From: Hyaloraphidium curvatum
Taxonomy: Eukaryota; Monoblepharomycota; Hyaloraphidiomycetes; Hyaloraphidiales; Hyaloraphidiaceae
NCBI GenBank assembly: GCA_025558095.1
Contig: JAIVFI010000043.1
Span: 1 to 64,000, forward strand
DNA length: 64,000 nt
Direction: 5' to 3'
The notes under the pieces are model-generated. The model did not search any database and was not told the DNA's origin. It was given only the letters and a program-made list of their open reading frames with translations. A program made the position numbers and the translations under genes. Positions 21,721 through 32,213 of the stretch are shown piece by piece; the stretch's first letter is position 1; each line of letters starts with the position of its first letter.

Positions 21721-23448
21721 TCACTGGTAGCAGCCCCCCGGCCACCCCGCCGTGCACGTCCCCATGTCGACGAGCTGATACCCCCTCGAGCGGACGTAGT
21801 CGATGGCCCTCGGCGCGAGGTCGTACGCCGTCGACGGGAAGATGTCGTGCATGAGGGCGATGAAGTTCGTCCGCCACGGGTCCGCGTTGGCCATGGCGGC
21901 GTAGTAGACGTTCATCTGGCCGTCGACTCCCCTCTGTTCCCTGCAAAGGTGACGCGGGTCAGCAGAGAGGATAGGCTGCGGGGCCGTGCCGTGCCGAGGC
22001 GCACCAATCGTACGTGTCGAGGTTCCACCGCGCGAGGTCGTGCCCCAGCCTCGCCGCAATCTCCTGGGTCTGCGCGTTCCAGTACCCGTACGGCGGCCTG
22101 AAGAACCTCGGCCGCGAGCCGATGATGTCCCTCAGGGCGTCCGACACGCGCTCGATGTTGCGGTACTGCTCGTCGTAGCTGTGCGCGGGCATGTCGATGT
22201 GCTTCCACCCGTGGTTGCCGACGCAGTGGCCGTCGGCGACCATGCGGCGGATGAGGTCGGCGCGGGCGTAGACGTTGTTCTTCTCGTCGCCGTTGAGAAA
22301 GAAGGTGGCCTTGACGCCGCGGGCGCGGAGGATGTCCAGGAGGTCGGAGGTGTAGATGTACGGGCCGTCGTCGAAGGTGAGCGCGACGCGGTTGGCGTCG
22401 CGGCACTGGGTGATGAGCACGCCGGAGCCGCGGCCGCTGCCCGGGGGGAAGGGTAGCGGCGGGCGGGTGGTGGTCCGGGTGCGCGTCCGCGTCCGGGTGA
22501 CGCAGCGACCGGCCGGATTGAGACCTCTCGAGGTGCAGCTGGTACAGCCGCGGCACTCCTCGCACCTGCCGAGGACTGTCAGCCCCATGCGGTGCCGCGC
22601 GGCCTTCACAACACCCACCACTGGCACTGCCTGTTCTTGCAGCACCCGCTCCTGCACGTCCCCGCCGTCGCATTGCCCAGCTGGCACCTGTCCCCGATCC
22701 GCAAGCACCCCTCTGGGCTCAGCGGGAACCGGCCGTTGATGCAGGCCCTGCACCTGGCCGGGTTGGTCGTCTGGCACCGGTCGCAGAAGGTGCAGCGCCC
22801 GTTGAGGCAGCACGAGGAGGCACAGCCGCCCCAGGGCCGGCCGGGGGTGACGCTACACGAGGCGCCGATGGGTGCCATGGCGTTTGGCTCGAGGGCGGCC
22901 TTCCGGCTCTGCAGCGAGCTCTCCGCCTCGTCCTCGTCGTGCGCGGCGGTTCTGCTCGCGTTGGCCCCCGGCGGCTGGGTGCGCCGCACGGCGACGAAGC
23001 CCTCGTCGCAGGCGCCCTTTGCCGAGAGCGAGGACAAGCATGAGTCGGAGCAAAAGTCAGGGCCCGTCCCGCAGCTGTCACAAGGCAGAGCGCCGTGTCG
23101 AAAATGGTTTCAAATACGATCAGGAAGGCCGGATATTGAAGCAAGGACGGAGATTCGAGGCCCGGCGTCAGGGGAAGCAGAGTGGCCGGTGGCGGTCACC
23201 CACGTCAGGTCGCTCCGGCGGCAGCAGCCCGAGCGGCACGGCCCGCAGCCGAACCCGCATTTTACCGCTCCGTTTTCTGCCGTGCAGCTTTCGGCGAGCT
23301 GGCGTTTGGCCAATGGGGCCGTGGCCGTGGCGGCGTCGGCGGTTCCGCCCTCCCGCACCCCCACCCCATGGCGCGCATCGGCCCCGACGCCCGCGCAGAG
23401 CAGCACCAGCGCGGTCACCAGCACCGGCAGAGCGCGGCGGAGGCGCAT
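21721..23448 (-). CDS. Secreted NodB-type polysaccharide (chitin) deacetylase with N-terminal Cys-rich modules
   Basis: Four exons: 23448-23204, 23074-22619, 22565-22005 and 21940-21721, giving 493 residues. A signal peptide (MRLRRALPVLVTALVLLCAG) precedes three clusters of closely spaced Cys (GGCASSCCLNGRC, CRSGCCKNRQC, CEECRGCTSC) that resemble carbohydrate-binding knots. A TRTRTRTRTTT linker follows. The NodB domain shows all five motifs: TFDDGP, H-x-x-x-H in GNHGWKH, RPPYG, DTYDW (its Trp is made across the last intron) and LMHDIF. It should remove acetyl groups from chitin in the wall, making chitosan. Intron 1 (128 bases) is longer than its neighbours and its donor is the least certain. 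Confidence 0.85.
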
Positions 23449-23819
23449 CGGGCGGATTTGCGAGGGGAATCGCGGCGGGCTCGTAGAGGTCCCCCACGCT
23501 GCTGCGGCAAAAGGGGCAAGGGGCCCTCGGATCTTCCACCGGCCATTCCGCTCCAGAACTTCCACCTGCGATGCAGTGGGAACATTTCTGACGCTCCAAG
23601 CAGTTAGTTGTCGGAACTAGGAAGAGAATTGCATCGCCGCAAGGTGGACCAGAGGATGACGGCCGGGCCCGTCCACTTGAGGAGAAGGGCATCTCATCCT
23701 CATCCATTGTAGGCAGGGCGCGGAACAACGAATCAACAGCCCGTCAGATTTCCCTTCTTCCGTTGATGGCTCGGCGACCGGCTCCTCTTGGCACAATCAT
23801 CACGCACAACTAATCGACA
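23449..23819. other. Intergenic spacer
   Basis: This is 371 bases between the chitin deacetylase start and the 3' end of the Zn2Cys6 gene, both on the minus strand. No coding signal or recognisable element was seen, apart from the expected promoter position for the deacetylase. Confidence 0.4.
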
Positions 23820-25619
23820 TCAACGACACGGCTGCACATCACGAACCTCGTACGAAGCCGCCCCACCGTAGATAACCCCATGCTCGTCCGGCGATCCGCT
23901 CTCCCCGTCCTCCTCTCCACCGCCCGCAAAAGCCCGCTGCTCGAGCGCCAACCACCCCCCCATCCCGCCCCTCCACGCCCTCACCTCGGCCGCCACCCCC
24001 GCCAGGGACCCCGCCAGCGACGCGCACTTGCGCCTGTTGCTCCTGCCGAGCATCCCCGCCGCCCTCGCCGCGTACGCCAGCCCCGCCTCGGGGCCGAAGC
24101 CCAGCCTGTCCTCGAGCGCCCCCGTGCGTACGGCCAGGCGCACGCGGGCGAGCCGGTACCGCGCCGCAAAGAGCACCATCGAGGTGATGTACGCCGTCTC
24201 GGGCAGCGCAGCGAGGGCAGGGTCGGGGGTGTGCAGGTCCGACAGCGCGTTGGCGGCCGCGAGGCACACCCGGTCGCTTTCGGAGCCCGGTTCCGGGCCC
24301 AGGCTGCCGAGCGCCTCCTCCACGAGGCCGGGGAGCGGCTGGGGCAGCGCGCGAGGCGGGCCGCGGAAGGGCGCCGAGGCGATGGCCTGCGAGGCGGAGG
24401 AGGGGGAGTGCAGGCCGAGCAGGATGGCGGCGGCGAGCCACTTGGTTTGGATCTGCTGCCGCGGGGATCGGGGGAGGGATGCGACGACCGAGTGGAGGAG
24501 GACGGCGTGGAGGACGACGCTCGGCCCGACGGGGAGCGCGGGGTCCGGGTCCGGGTGGCCCGCGGCGCGGCACAGGAGGTTGTAGAGGACGACGGTCCGC
24601 CCGGTGGGGTGCATCTGCAACCAGTAAAGCCGCACGAGCGCGGCGTCGTTCAAAGCGAGCGCCTCAAAGACGTCCCAGTAGCGGGGACCGTCTCTGCCCA
24701 GCGCGGCCATGACGGTGTCCGGATCCGAGCGCAGGGCGCGGGGGACGGCGAGCACCGGCGGGCGGTCGCAGTCCATGGCGTCCGCGCGGTCCAGGCACAG
24801 CACGGTGTCCCACACCGCGCGCCAGCCGGGGGTGAACCACTCAGGGGCGCCTCCGTCGACGGGAAGGGCGGCCATGAGGTTCATGGCGGCGGGCATCAGC
24901 ATGTCCAGGTCGGCCAGGACGGCGGCCTCGATGTCCCGCAGCAGCGCCTGCAGCTCGTGCCCGCCGACCCCGACCCCTGCGGCCCAACGCTCCGTGGCCC
25001 GCAGAATCGACCATGCGACTGACCCACAATAAGCCAGACATGCGGCCTGCACGGTCCGCATCAACGAAACGGCATCCGTCGCTGGCGACGAGAGCCCGGC
25101 GGCCAGACCGGCGACCAGCGGCTGCCAGAACCACGCGGGCCACGTGAGCGCGGGCGGCGGCGCGGGCACATAGTCGGGCACACCCCCCGAAACGCACCAC
25201 AGCATGGCGCACTGCACCAACGGCGGCAGGGTCCCGAAGCCCTCGGGGGAGAAGATGGCCGGGCCGTCGCTGAGCACGCAGAAGACGGGCTGCACGTGGC
25301 GCGCGAAGGCGGCGAGCAGCGGGGCGAGCAGCGGCGCGGGCAGCGCGGCCACGGCGGCGGCGGCGGCGGCGGCGGGGGCGGCAGGGGCGGCGGGGGCGGC
25401 GGCATCCACGGCGGCCCCCGCCGCAGAACGGCGCCGCTGCGGGGCCCGCGGGGTCCCCTTGGCCGGCCCGGGGGCCCGCCGCGGCGTGGACACGCATGCG
25501 ATGCGCCGGCGCACGCAGAGCTCGCAGGCTCCGCCGGGCGCCCCGCCGACGCACCGGCGGCGGGCCTGGGTGCAGGCGTCGCAGGTCTGGCGCGGCTGGG
25601 CGCCAACGGCGTCGGGCAT
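23820..25619 (-). CDS. Zn2Cys6 (GAL4-type) fungal transcription factor
   Basis: An intronless gene. I chose the ATG at 25619, giving 599 residues; an upstream in-frame ATG at 25790 would add 57 residues. The zinc cluster is near the N-terminus with the canonical six Cys: CDACTQARRRC, then C-x-x-C and a final Cys in ELCVRRRIAC. It is followed by a basic/Pro stretch and an Ala-rich linker. The remaining ~430 residues are helical and Leu/Ala-rich, as in the 'middle homology region' of these regulators, without a clear known subfamily. It binds DNA in the nucleus. Neighbours that could be targets include the chitin deacetylase and the SDR gene. This family is essentially fungal, which supports the taxonomic inference. 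Confidence 0.85.
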   Translation of the reverse strand: MPDAVGAQPRQTCDACTQARRRCVGGAPGGACELCVRRRIACVSTPRRAPGPAKGTPRAPQRRRSAAGAAVDAAAPAAPAAPAAAAAAAVAALPAPLLAPLLAAFARHVQPVFCVLSDGPAIFSPEGFGTLPPLVQCAMLWCVSGGVPDYVPAPPPALTWPAWFWQPLVAGLAAGLSSPATDAVSLMRTVQAACLAYCGSVAWSILRATERWAAGVGVGGHELQALLRDIEAAVLADLDMLMPAAMNLMAALPVDGGAPEWFTPGWRAVWDTVLCLDRADAMDCDRPPVLAVPRALRSDPDTVMAALGRDGPRYWDVFEALALNDAALVRLYWLQMHPTGRTVVLYNLLCRAAGHPDPDPALPVGPSVVLHAVLLHSVVASLPRSPRQQIQTKWLAAAILLGLHSPSSASQAIASAPFRGPPRALPQPLPGLVEEALGSLGPEPGSESDRVCLAAANALSDLHTPDPALAALPETAYITSMVLFAARYRLARVRLAVRTGALEDRLGFGPEAGLAYAARAAGMLGRSNRRKCASLAGSLAGVAAEVRAWRGGMGGWLALEQRAFAGGGEEDGESGSPDEHGVIYGGAASYEVRDVQPCR

Positions 25620-26212
25620 GGCGGGGCGATTGGGGCGAACGGCCGTGGGGTGCGGCCGCCAGGGTGCCTGGGCCTGGCTTGCACTTCTACGGAAACCAAT
25701 TTGGCCAAAACTCGACACTGGCACACTCCGACACTCGCACACTCGTACACGAAGCTCTTTAACCACACTCTGAGCCGCAGTAGGCTTCATAGGCCATATG
25801 AGGCGGAACCGTGTTTGAAGGCCTGTAAAGCCTTGACTTCCGATTGCCGTGACTGGATGCGAGGCGGTGCACGGCCACCGTTACAAGGGGCCGAAATCTG
25901 TCCGGCAGCAATATCATTTTCGTCTGGTAAACTTGACTCGGAAGGACCAAGCTCGGGGAATGGAACTGCGCGAATGGCGGCGTGGAGGCGTGGGCCGTTC
26001 GAGCCCACGGGCAAGCAAAGCCCCACCCATGTGCTCCAATCCGCAAGAATTCGTGGTCACCATGCCCCTAATTCCGTTTTCTCATCTTGCGTGCGCCAAA
26101 TGCTCGCGTAGTAGCTCGACTGGGGGACATTCGCAAGGAATGTCCTTTGGGCTGAGCCGGTGCTCGTGGCCCATCGAATCCGCACCGCATCCCAACCCGA
26201 ATCGCCATTGCA
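25620..26212. other. Divergent intergenic region (Zn2Cys6 regulator / SDR)
   Basis: 593 bases with no supported gene. The stretch 25780-25960 is less GC-rich than the coding DNA on both sides. It would hold the promoters of the regulator (leftward) and the SDR gene (rightward). If the regulator starts at 25790, the first 170 bases are coding. Confidence 0.45.
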
Positions 26213-27310
26213 ATGGTCTTCGAGATCAGCGGTAAGCGCGCCTTGGTCACCGGCGGCACCGAGGTACCGCGCGTGTTGCCTGTGCCGCGTTCGCCGCTCA
26301 CTGCCTTGCCCACGAGCAGGGCATCGGCCGCGCCCTCACCGAGGGCCTGCTCGGCCTGGGTGCACGCGTCGTGATCGCGAACCGCAATGCCGACAAGGGG
26401 CGCGAGGTGGTCGCGGACCTCCGCGCGCGCTTCGGGGACCGCGCCGCGGGGTTCGTGAGGGCGGACGTGTGCAACCGGGGCGAGGTCCGGGACGCGTTCG
26501 CCAAAGCGCTCGAGCTGCTCGGCGGCGTGGACATCGTGGTCGCCAACTCAGGCTTCTCGACCGACGCGATGCCATACAACCGCGCCGAGGGGACGCGGTT
26601 GACCCCTGGGGACCTCGATTCCGAAGAGGACAGTCGGTGGCTGCACGACATTGACGGGAACCTCGTCGGGTTCGGGCAGCTGGTCCGGTGTGCCACGGCT
26701 TATTGGTGGAAAAACGGCATGCCCGGCGCGTTCGTGGCCAATGCGTCGGCGGCGGCCGTCCTCGGACTTGATGCCGCCCTCGTCGGGGGCCACCCCAGCT
26801 TCTCATGTGAGGGCGGTTCCCGATCAGGGCTGCCGCTTAATGCTGATCGTCTTCTCGGCATCCCTGCGCGCCATGTCCCGTCCCCCGCAGATGGACCGAC
26901 CAAGGCCGCCCAGGTCTCCATGATGTGCAACATGCAGGCCTTTGTCGACACCGCTGCCGGCGGCCGCTCCGCCATCCGCTTCGCCTCCGTCCTGCCGGGC
27001 ATGACCTTCACCCACATCTTTGCCGCCGCCGGCGTGGGCCCGTCGTTCGCCGGCTGCACTTCGCCTGCTGATCGCATCCCCGCAGTGCCACACGCCCGAG
27101 GAGGTGGAGCGGCACCCCATCTTCGGCCGCGTCGTCGCAAAGTCGGGCGGATGGGTGCCGATGGAGAAGCTCGTGGACGCGTTCGTGCGCTGCATCGAGG
27201 ACGAGGAGGTCCGCGGGCAGGCGTTCGAGGTCATCGGCTCGGGAGGGAACATGGTGCCGTACATCAGGGACTTCGGGGCGGAGGAGTACATCACCACTGC
27301 AGGCCCCTAG
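26213..27310 (+). CDS. Short-chain dehydrogenase/reductase (SDR)
   Basis: Four exons: 26213-26263, 26320-26806, 26891-27033 and 27086-27310, giving 301 residues. The nucleotide-binding motif TGGTEGIGRAL is built across intron 1. VIANRNADKGREVV follows beta-2, and the Arg there favours NADP(H). The N-x-G element is ANSG. The catalytic Y-x-x-x-K is YGPTK, with its Tyr codon completed across intron 2 after HPSFS. The C-terminal segment (VEVIGSGG-like) closes the Rossmann domain. Substrate is unknown. It is divergent from the Zn2Cys6 regulator, so local control is possible but unproven. Confidence 0.82.
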
Positions 27311-27490
27311 TGAGCGTGGGGTTGATTCGTGTAAGGCCGTCGCAGCCCGAGAGCATCTTCTCATGGCGATGAGGTGAAGTAGAGCGTGGTGGCCGCGGGA
27401 TCTCGCAGCCAATCTCCTGCCACGCCCGGCGACGTTCCTGCCAAGAAATTTAGCAAGCGGTCTTCGACTTAAGCACCCTCGGGGTGCCGA

Positions 27491-28738
27491 TCACGAGCTC
27501 CTCGCCGGGTTCGGATTGATGTGGTAGCACGACCGCTTGTGGTCCTTCCAATCGGCCCGCTGGCAGTCCACGGAGCAGTATCTGGCAAGCTTGCACTTGG
27601 AGCACGCCATCACGGGCGCCTGCGCGAGGCACGCGTCGCACCGGTCGGGAAGGGGCACGCTGCCAGTGCGCACCGCCTCCATCCGCTCATCAGCTTCCTG
27701 CTGGCTCGGCAGAAGGCCTTCGCCAAGCGCAGGGCCGTCGCAGCCCGAGAGCATCTTGAGGATGGCGAGGTGCACCAGAGCCTGGTGGACGGCGGGGTCG
27801 ACGTCACCGCTAGCAGCTTCGTGCCTCTCGGCAGTCGCAAACAGCACGCTTCCGGCCTGGATGAGGGTCGCAGCGCGGCGCATGGCATCGGGATGGGCCC
27901 GCACGTGCTTGCGATACGGCTCGGGCTCCGCGGCGATCACGCACACCAGCAACCCCAAGATCGGAACGAGCTCTCGAACAGCACTTCGGCGCCTCGCTTC
28001 ATCCCATTCGTCTGCCGCCGTTTGGAAAGCTTCCTGGACGTGCTCGCGGAAGGGCGCGCAGCCCACGATCATATCGAGAAGATCAGGCCGGTTGGAAATG
28101 CGAGATCTGGCCGGACAGTAAGGAGCACATGCTTTGAAAATCTTCAGCAAGCTCATGATGGGGCTCCGCACGCGCCCGTAGATCGCGAAAGCGTCGGATG
28201 ACGATGCAACGATGACGGGGACGGGCAGCTCGCTCGCCGCGTTCGGGACCGGGCGGAGCTCCACCTGCAGATCCACTTCCAGTGCTTCCGAGAATGCCCT
28301 TGGATCGGCGATGTGCGCAAGACAGGTCCGGAGACTCATGGCGATCCGCGACACGAGCCTGGTCGCGACCGAACAGACCTTGTCGTCCGTTCGGGCCGGC
28401 ATCGGAGGAAAAGGCGGGCCGATGGAGTGCTCCCCAGCTCTGACCGGTGCCGAGAATCCCTCGGCCATGATTGGGAACGCAATGCCCACCGTGAGGATGT
28501 CGAGCTCCGCTTCGGCAATGGCCTGTCCGCCGTTCTCGGATGCCATGTTCCCGCTCGCCGGCACCTTCCACGAGCAAACTTTGTCCGCCGCCTTGATGGC
28601 GTGAGCGGAGAGCTTGGCCGAAAGGGTGAGCAGGTCCGAAACGGTCCACGATTCCTGGGCCAGGAGGCGCTGCACGTCCGGCAGCGTCTGCGACAGGACG
28701 AAGGCGACGATTTCGGGAGAGTCGTTCGGCCTGCTCAT
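27491..28738 (-). CDS. MYND zinc-finger protein
   Basis: A single exon of 415 residues, ATG at 28738-28736. The upstream open frame has no better ATG. The first ~350 residues are helical and do not match a family I know. The C-terminal MYND finger has the pattern CDACLAQAPVMACSKCKLAR followed by YC, C and H/C ligands to KRSC. MYND fingers bind proline-rich peptides and serve in protein complexes. Such genes are numerous in chytrid-grade fungi. A second MYND gene lies at 42,976. Confidence 0.78.
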   Translation of the reverse strand: MSRPNDSPEIVAFVLSQTLPDVQRLLAQESWTVSDLLTLSAKLSAHAIKAADKVCSWKVPASGNMASENGGQAIAEAELDILTVGIAFPIMAEGFSAPVRAGEHSIGPPFPPMPARTDDKVCSVATRLVSRIAMSLRTCLAHIADPRAFSEALEVDLQVELRPVPNAASELPVPVIVASSSDAFAIYGRVRSPIMSLLKIFKACAPYCPARSRISNRPDLLDMIVGCAPFREHVQEAFQTAADEWDEARRRSAVRELVPILGLLVCVIAAEPEPYRKHVRAHPDAMRRAATLIQAGSVLFATAERHEAASGDVDPAVHQALVHLAILKMLSGCDGPALGEGLLPSQQEADERMEAVRTGSVPLPDRCDACLAQAPVMACSKCKLARYCSVDCQRADWKDHKRSCYHINPNPARSS

Positions 28739-29019
28739 ATTGCTTTCAACGCACGCCGGTAGGGCGGCTTTGATAGGCGTTGCTCTGCGGTGACGTGGAG
28801 ATGCGAGGCGCTGGCGAACTGAAGCGCGTAGCGGTCTTCGATTTGTATACGCACTGGAGCCCAACACGACGCCAACGCTGAACTCCCGCACAACGGACCC
28901 ATTCGCGATCCTCCTACTCCCCGTAGTTGATTCCAAAATAGCATTACCCCGTTACTCCAATCTCGCTACTCTGACATTTGCCTCAAAAGTCTCCACCCCG
29001 TATCCGGCGGCCAAACGCC

Positions 29020-31907
29020 TCACGCCCCGTGGTCCCTGTTCTCCTCCTCCGTCCAGCTCTCCAAGAACTCGGGGTGCGGCGACGGCAGGTCCCCCGCCGG
29101 CTCATCCCCCTCGAACTCCCCCGGGCTCGCCGGCTGCGGGCTCGCGGAGCCCCTGGCCCTCTTGCCCCGGCGCGGCGCCGCGCCGGCCGCCTTGCGCTTG
29201 CCCCCGCGCGCCTCGTCGGCGAGCAGGAAGCCTTCCTCCCCGCGGGTCACCCGCCCCGAGCGGATGAGCTGGTTGAACACCCGCGCGGCGAGGTCGCGGA
29301 ACGCCCCCGGGTCGGCCGGGATCGGCGCCCCCGCCGGCGCATGGGAACGCATCCACGCCGCGAGCGCGCCCGCCGACGCGCCCTCGGGCCCGGCCAGGGA
29401 CGCCAGCGCGCGCACCGCGAGATCGGTCACCGCGGCCTCGGCCGTCTGCTCCCCGCCGGTGTCGCGCTCGGGGAACGCCCACCACTCTGCCACGTACTCG
29501 GTCTCGAGCTTGACCGCCTCGTGCTCCTCCTCGTGCTGCACGGCCAGCAGCGGCCGGACCATGTCCAGCACCGCGTCGCCGGCGCGCACCGAGCCCGCGT
29601 CGCCGCGGGCGCGCATCCGCGAGACCACGTCGTCGAGCTCCGAGTAGCGCACCGAGCACTGGATGAGCAGCTTGGCCAGCACAGCCTGCGGGAGGCCGGC
29701 GATGAAGTCCCTCTTCTGCTCGACCGCCGCGTCAGCTCCGTCTTCCCGTTCAGAGCGAGCGCGAGGACAAACCTTGCCGAAATCCGCCCCGCACTCCCCG
29801 CACATCCTCCCTTCCAGCTTCTCCACCGGCCCCTTTGTCCCGTCCACGATCCTCCCCTCGGCGATCTTGAGGTACCGCCTCGGCGCCGCCCTCACCGCCG
29901 CGCCCTGGGCCACCACGACCTCCTCCGCGGGCCCGTCGGCGCCAAAGAGCGCGTCCATGGCTTCCGAAGCGGGATGGCGGTGCTTCCTCCAGAACCTCTG
30001 GATCTTTTTCGCCGCGCGGGTGTCGTTCCCCTCTGCATCCGCGGGCCGCCACTTTCCCCCCTCCTCCCTCTCCACCACCACCCCGCCGCGCGACCCGAGC
30101 TCGACCGTGGCCCGCGTGCGCACGTCCGTCCCGCACACGCAGCACCACCCGTCGTGGAACACCTTGGCCGGCGCGTCCGTGACGAGCGTCGTGCCGCCGT
30201 TGACGGGGAACGGCGGCGGCGCGGCGCGCACGGGCTGCGGGAGGGGGGACGGCTGGTGCATGTGGCATTTCCAGGGGGCCGACTCGGAGGCAGTGACCTC
30301 GTCGGGGATCTTCAAATGCGGGGGATCAGCAACCGATCGATCGCGCGGCCACACCGCGGCGGATCACCTTGGGGTTGTGGCAGTTCTGGTGGTACGGCCT
30401 GGAGCACTCGTCGCACAGCACGATCCGGTCCCCCAGCGGGGAATGCCCGCGGCCGCAGTTGGCGCAGAACAGCGTCCCCGGCCCCTGGAACACCTCGGCA
30501 GGTGGCTCCTCCTCCTTCTTGGGCTTGTGCTTGCGCGGGGGCGGGTCCATGGGGAGCATCTCGAACACGGGCTCGCGCTTGGGCGGCGCCGCGGGGGTGG
30601 GGACTGGCGCGGCGGCGGCGGGCGCCGGGGCGGGCTCCGGGGATGCGCCGCCCCGCGATTTGCGCGACCGGCGGCGGCCGCCGTAGCCGCCTTCCTGGTC
30701 CGCCGTCCTGGGCGGCCGCGAGATGCGCCCGCTCTTGGTCTCGCGCGGCGCCGTGACCGTCACCTCCTTCTCCGACTCGGACGTCAGCCCGTCGGATTCG
30801 CTCCCGCTCTCGTCCTCCTTCCTCCCCGCGCGCCTCGGCTTGTCCTTGCCCTGTACCCCTTGCGCAGCCGCGGGGGCACCGGGCGGGCGGAACCCCTGGG
30901 CGAACGCGGCGGCGGGGTACCCCGCCGCCGAGGCGTAGTACGGCCTCGTGGCCCCCCCTCCGACGGCGACGCCGGGGTACGCGAACGTCGCGGCGGCGCC
31001 GGGCGCGCCGTACCCGCCCCATGGGGCCGCGGGCTTGGCGGAGTCGGGCTTGGCACCGATCTGCGCCGCGGCGCGCTGGATGCTGGCGTTGGCGATGCCG
31101 AGGGTGGAGCCGAAGGCGTAGCCGCCCGCCGCGGCGGCGGCGGTGCTGCTGTAGGGGGAGTCGAAGGCGGGGGCGGTGCCGGCGCCGGGGAGGGTGCCGG
31201 TACCGGCGGTGGGGGTGCGCACGGCGGCGCTGCTCGGCGGGAGGGAGGTGGCGAGAGCGGGCGGGCGGGTTCCTGAAACCGCAAGGCTGTCAGGGACCGC
31301 GAACAGCGAGACGCGCGAGACAACGCACCCTGCTGGGCCGCGGCGAATGCGGCGGTGGTCCCGAGCTGCGCGGCCGTGCCGGGCAGCAGCTGCTGGTACG
31401 GCAGCTCGGCCGCAGCCTGCGCCGACCACGCCTGCTTGGCCGGCGCCTCGTCGGGTTCGAACTCGCCGTCCTCATCTCCCTGCGAGCGCAAAATGAGAAA
31501 CGCATCCAACACCCCGCCCCGTACGGTCAACCCACCCAATCCTGGCTTTTCTTGGGCACCCCCTGCCCCCCCTGCCCCCCCGCCTGCGCCTGCTTCCCGT
31601 AGTACTCCCCCTGGGCCCCCTGCGCGTACCCGTACTGCCCCTGCGCCTGCCCCCCCTGGCTCTGCTGCACCTGCGTGGCCTGCGACGCGGGGTACTCGTA
31701 GCCCCTGTAGGCCCCCTGCTGCGACTGCTGCTGCTGCTGTCCGGCCTGCTGCTGCCCCGCAGCGCCGCCCGAGGCGGGCGCGCTGCCGGACTGCCCGTTG
31801 TACCCGTACCCGCCGTACTGGTTCCAGTACTGCCCCTGCCCCTGGAACCCCTGCTGCTGGAACCCGGCCTGCTGCGCCGCGAAACCTTGCTGGGAGTTCT
31901 GGAACAT
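29020..31907 (-). CDS. PHD-finger protein with Gln/Tyr/Gly-rich N-terminus (chromatin-associated)
   Basis: Five exons: 31907-31536, 31479-31329, 31272-30368, 30309-29773 and 29715-29020, giving 886 residues. The start ATG (MFQNSQQGF) is the first after a CTAAG acceptor-like site, and the frame stays open to an ATG at 32039, so the N-terminus is uncertain. The order is a prion-like Gln/Gly/Tyr-rich region, acidic and Pro/Ala-rich segments, and a PHD finger. That finger has FCANCGRGHS, LCDECSRPYHQNC and, after an intron, WKCHMH, so its last ligand appears to be His. Further Cys pairs (CCVCG, MCGECG) and a basic C-terminus follow. The 57-base intron at 29772-29716 is in frame and could be retained. 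It probably reads histone tails or binds RNA polymerase-associated complexes. Confidence 0.72.
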
Positions 31908-32213
31908 GCTCAGCGGGTACGTGGAGGAGGGGTACTCCTTAGGTTGGCTTGCCGGTTCAGGCCTCCGTTGTCTGCCGCCGGCGAAAAACGGTCCCCTTTG
32001 AGCACCTCTTCGATCGGATTCTCTTTCGCCAAATTGCATCCGCACTTTGGCTGCCCCGGTGACCCGCACCGTCGCCGTTGCTTCCTGGCGATCTCCTCCG
32101 AAGGGGCCCCCGCCCTCCAGGGTCCCTTGCCGCACGCCCTGAAAACCTCCCGGCCCCGTCTCCCCACTCTCCCTCCGCAGCATCCCGCCTCCCGCCCCCA
32201 TCTCGGCGCAGCA
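31908..32213. promoter_or_regulatory. Divergent promoter region (PHD protein / coiled-coil protein)
   Basis: A 306-base divergent spacer between ATG 31907 (minus) and ATG 32214 (plus). Part of it may be 5' coding or UTR of the PHD gene, since its frame is open leftward of 32039. A CT-rich stretch just before 32214 fits a fungal initiator region. Confidence 0.4.

Noticed and set aside
23880-25022. Plus-strand open frame of 380 codons
   Set aside because: Antisense shadow of the Zn2Cys6 regulator; no motif.
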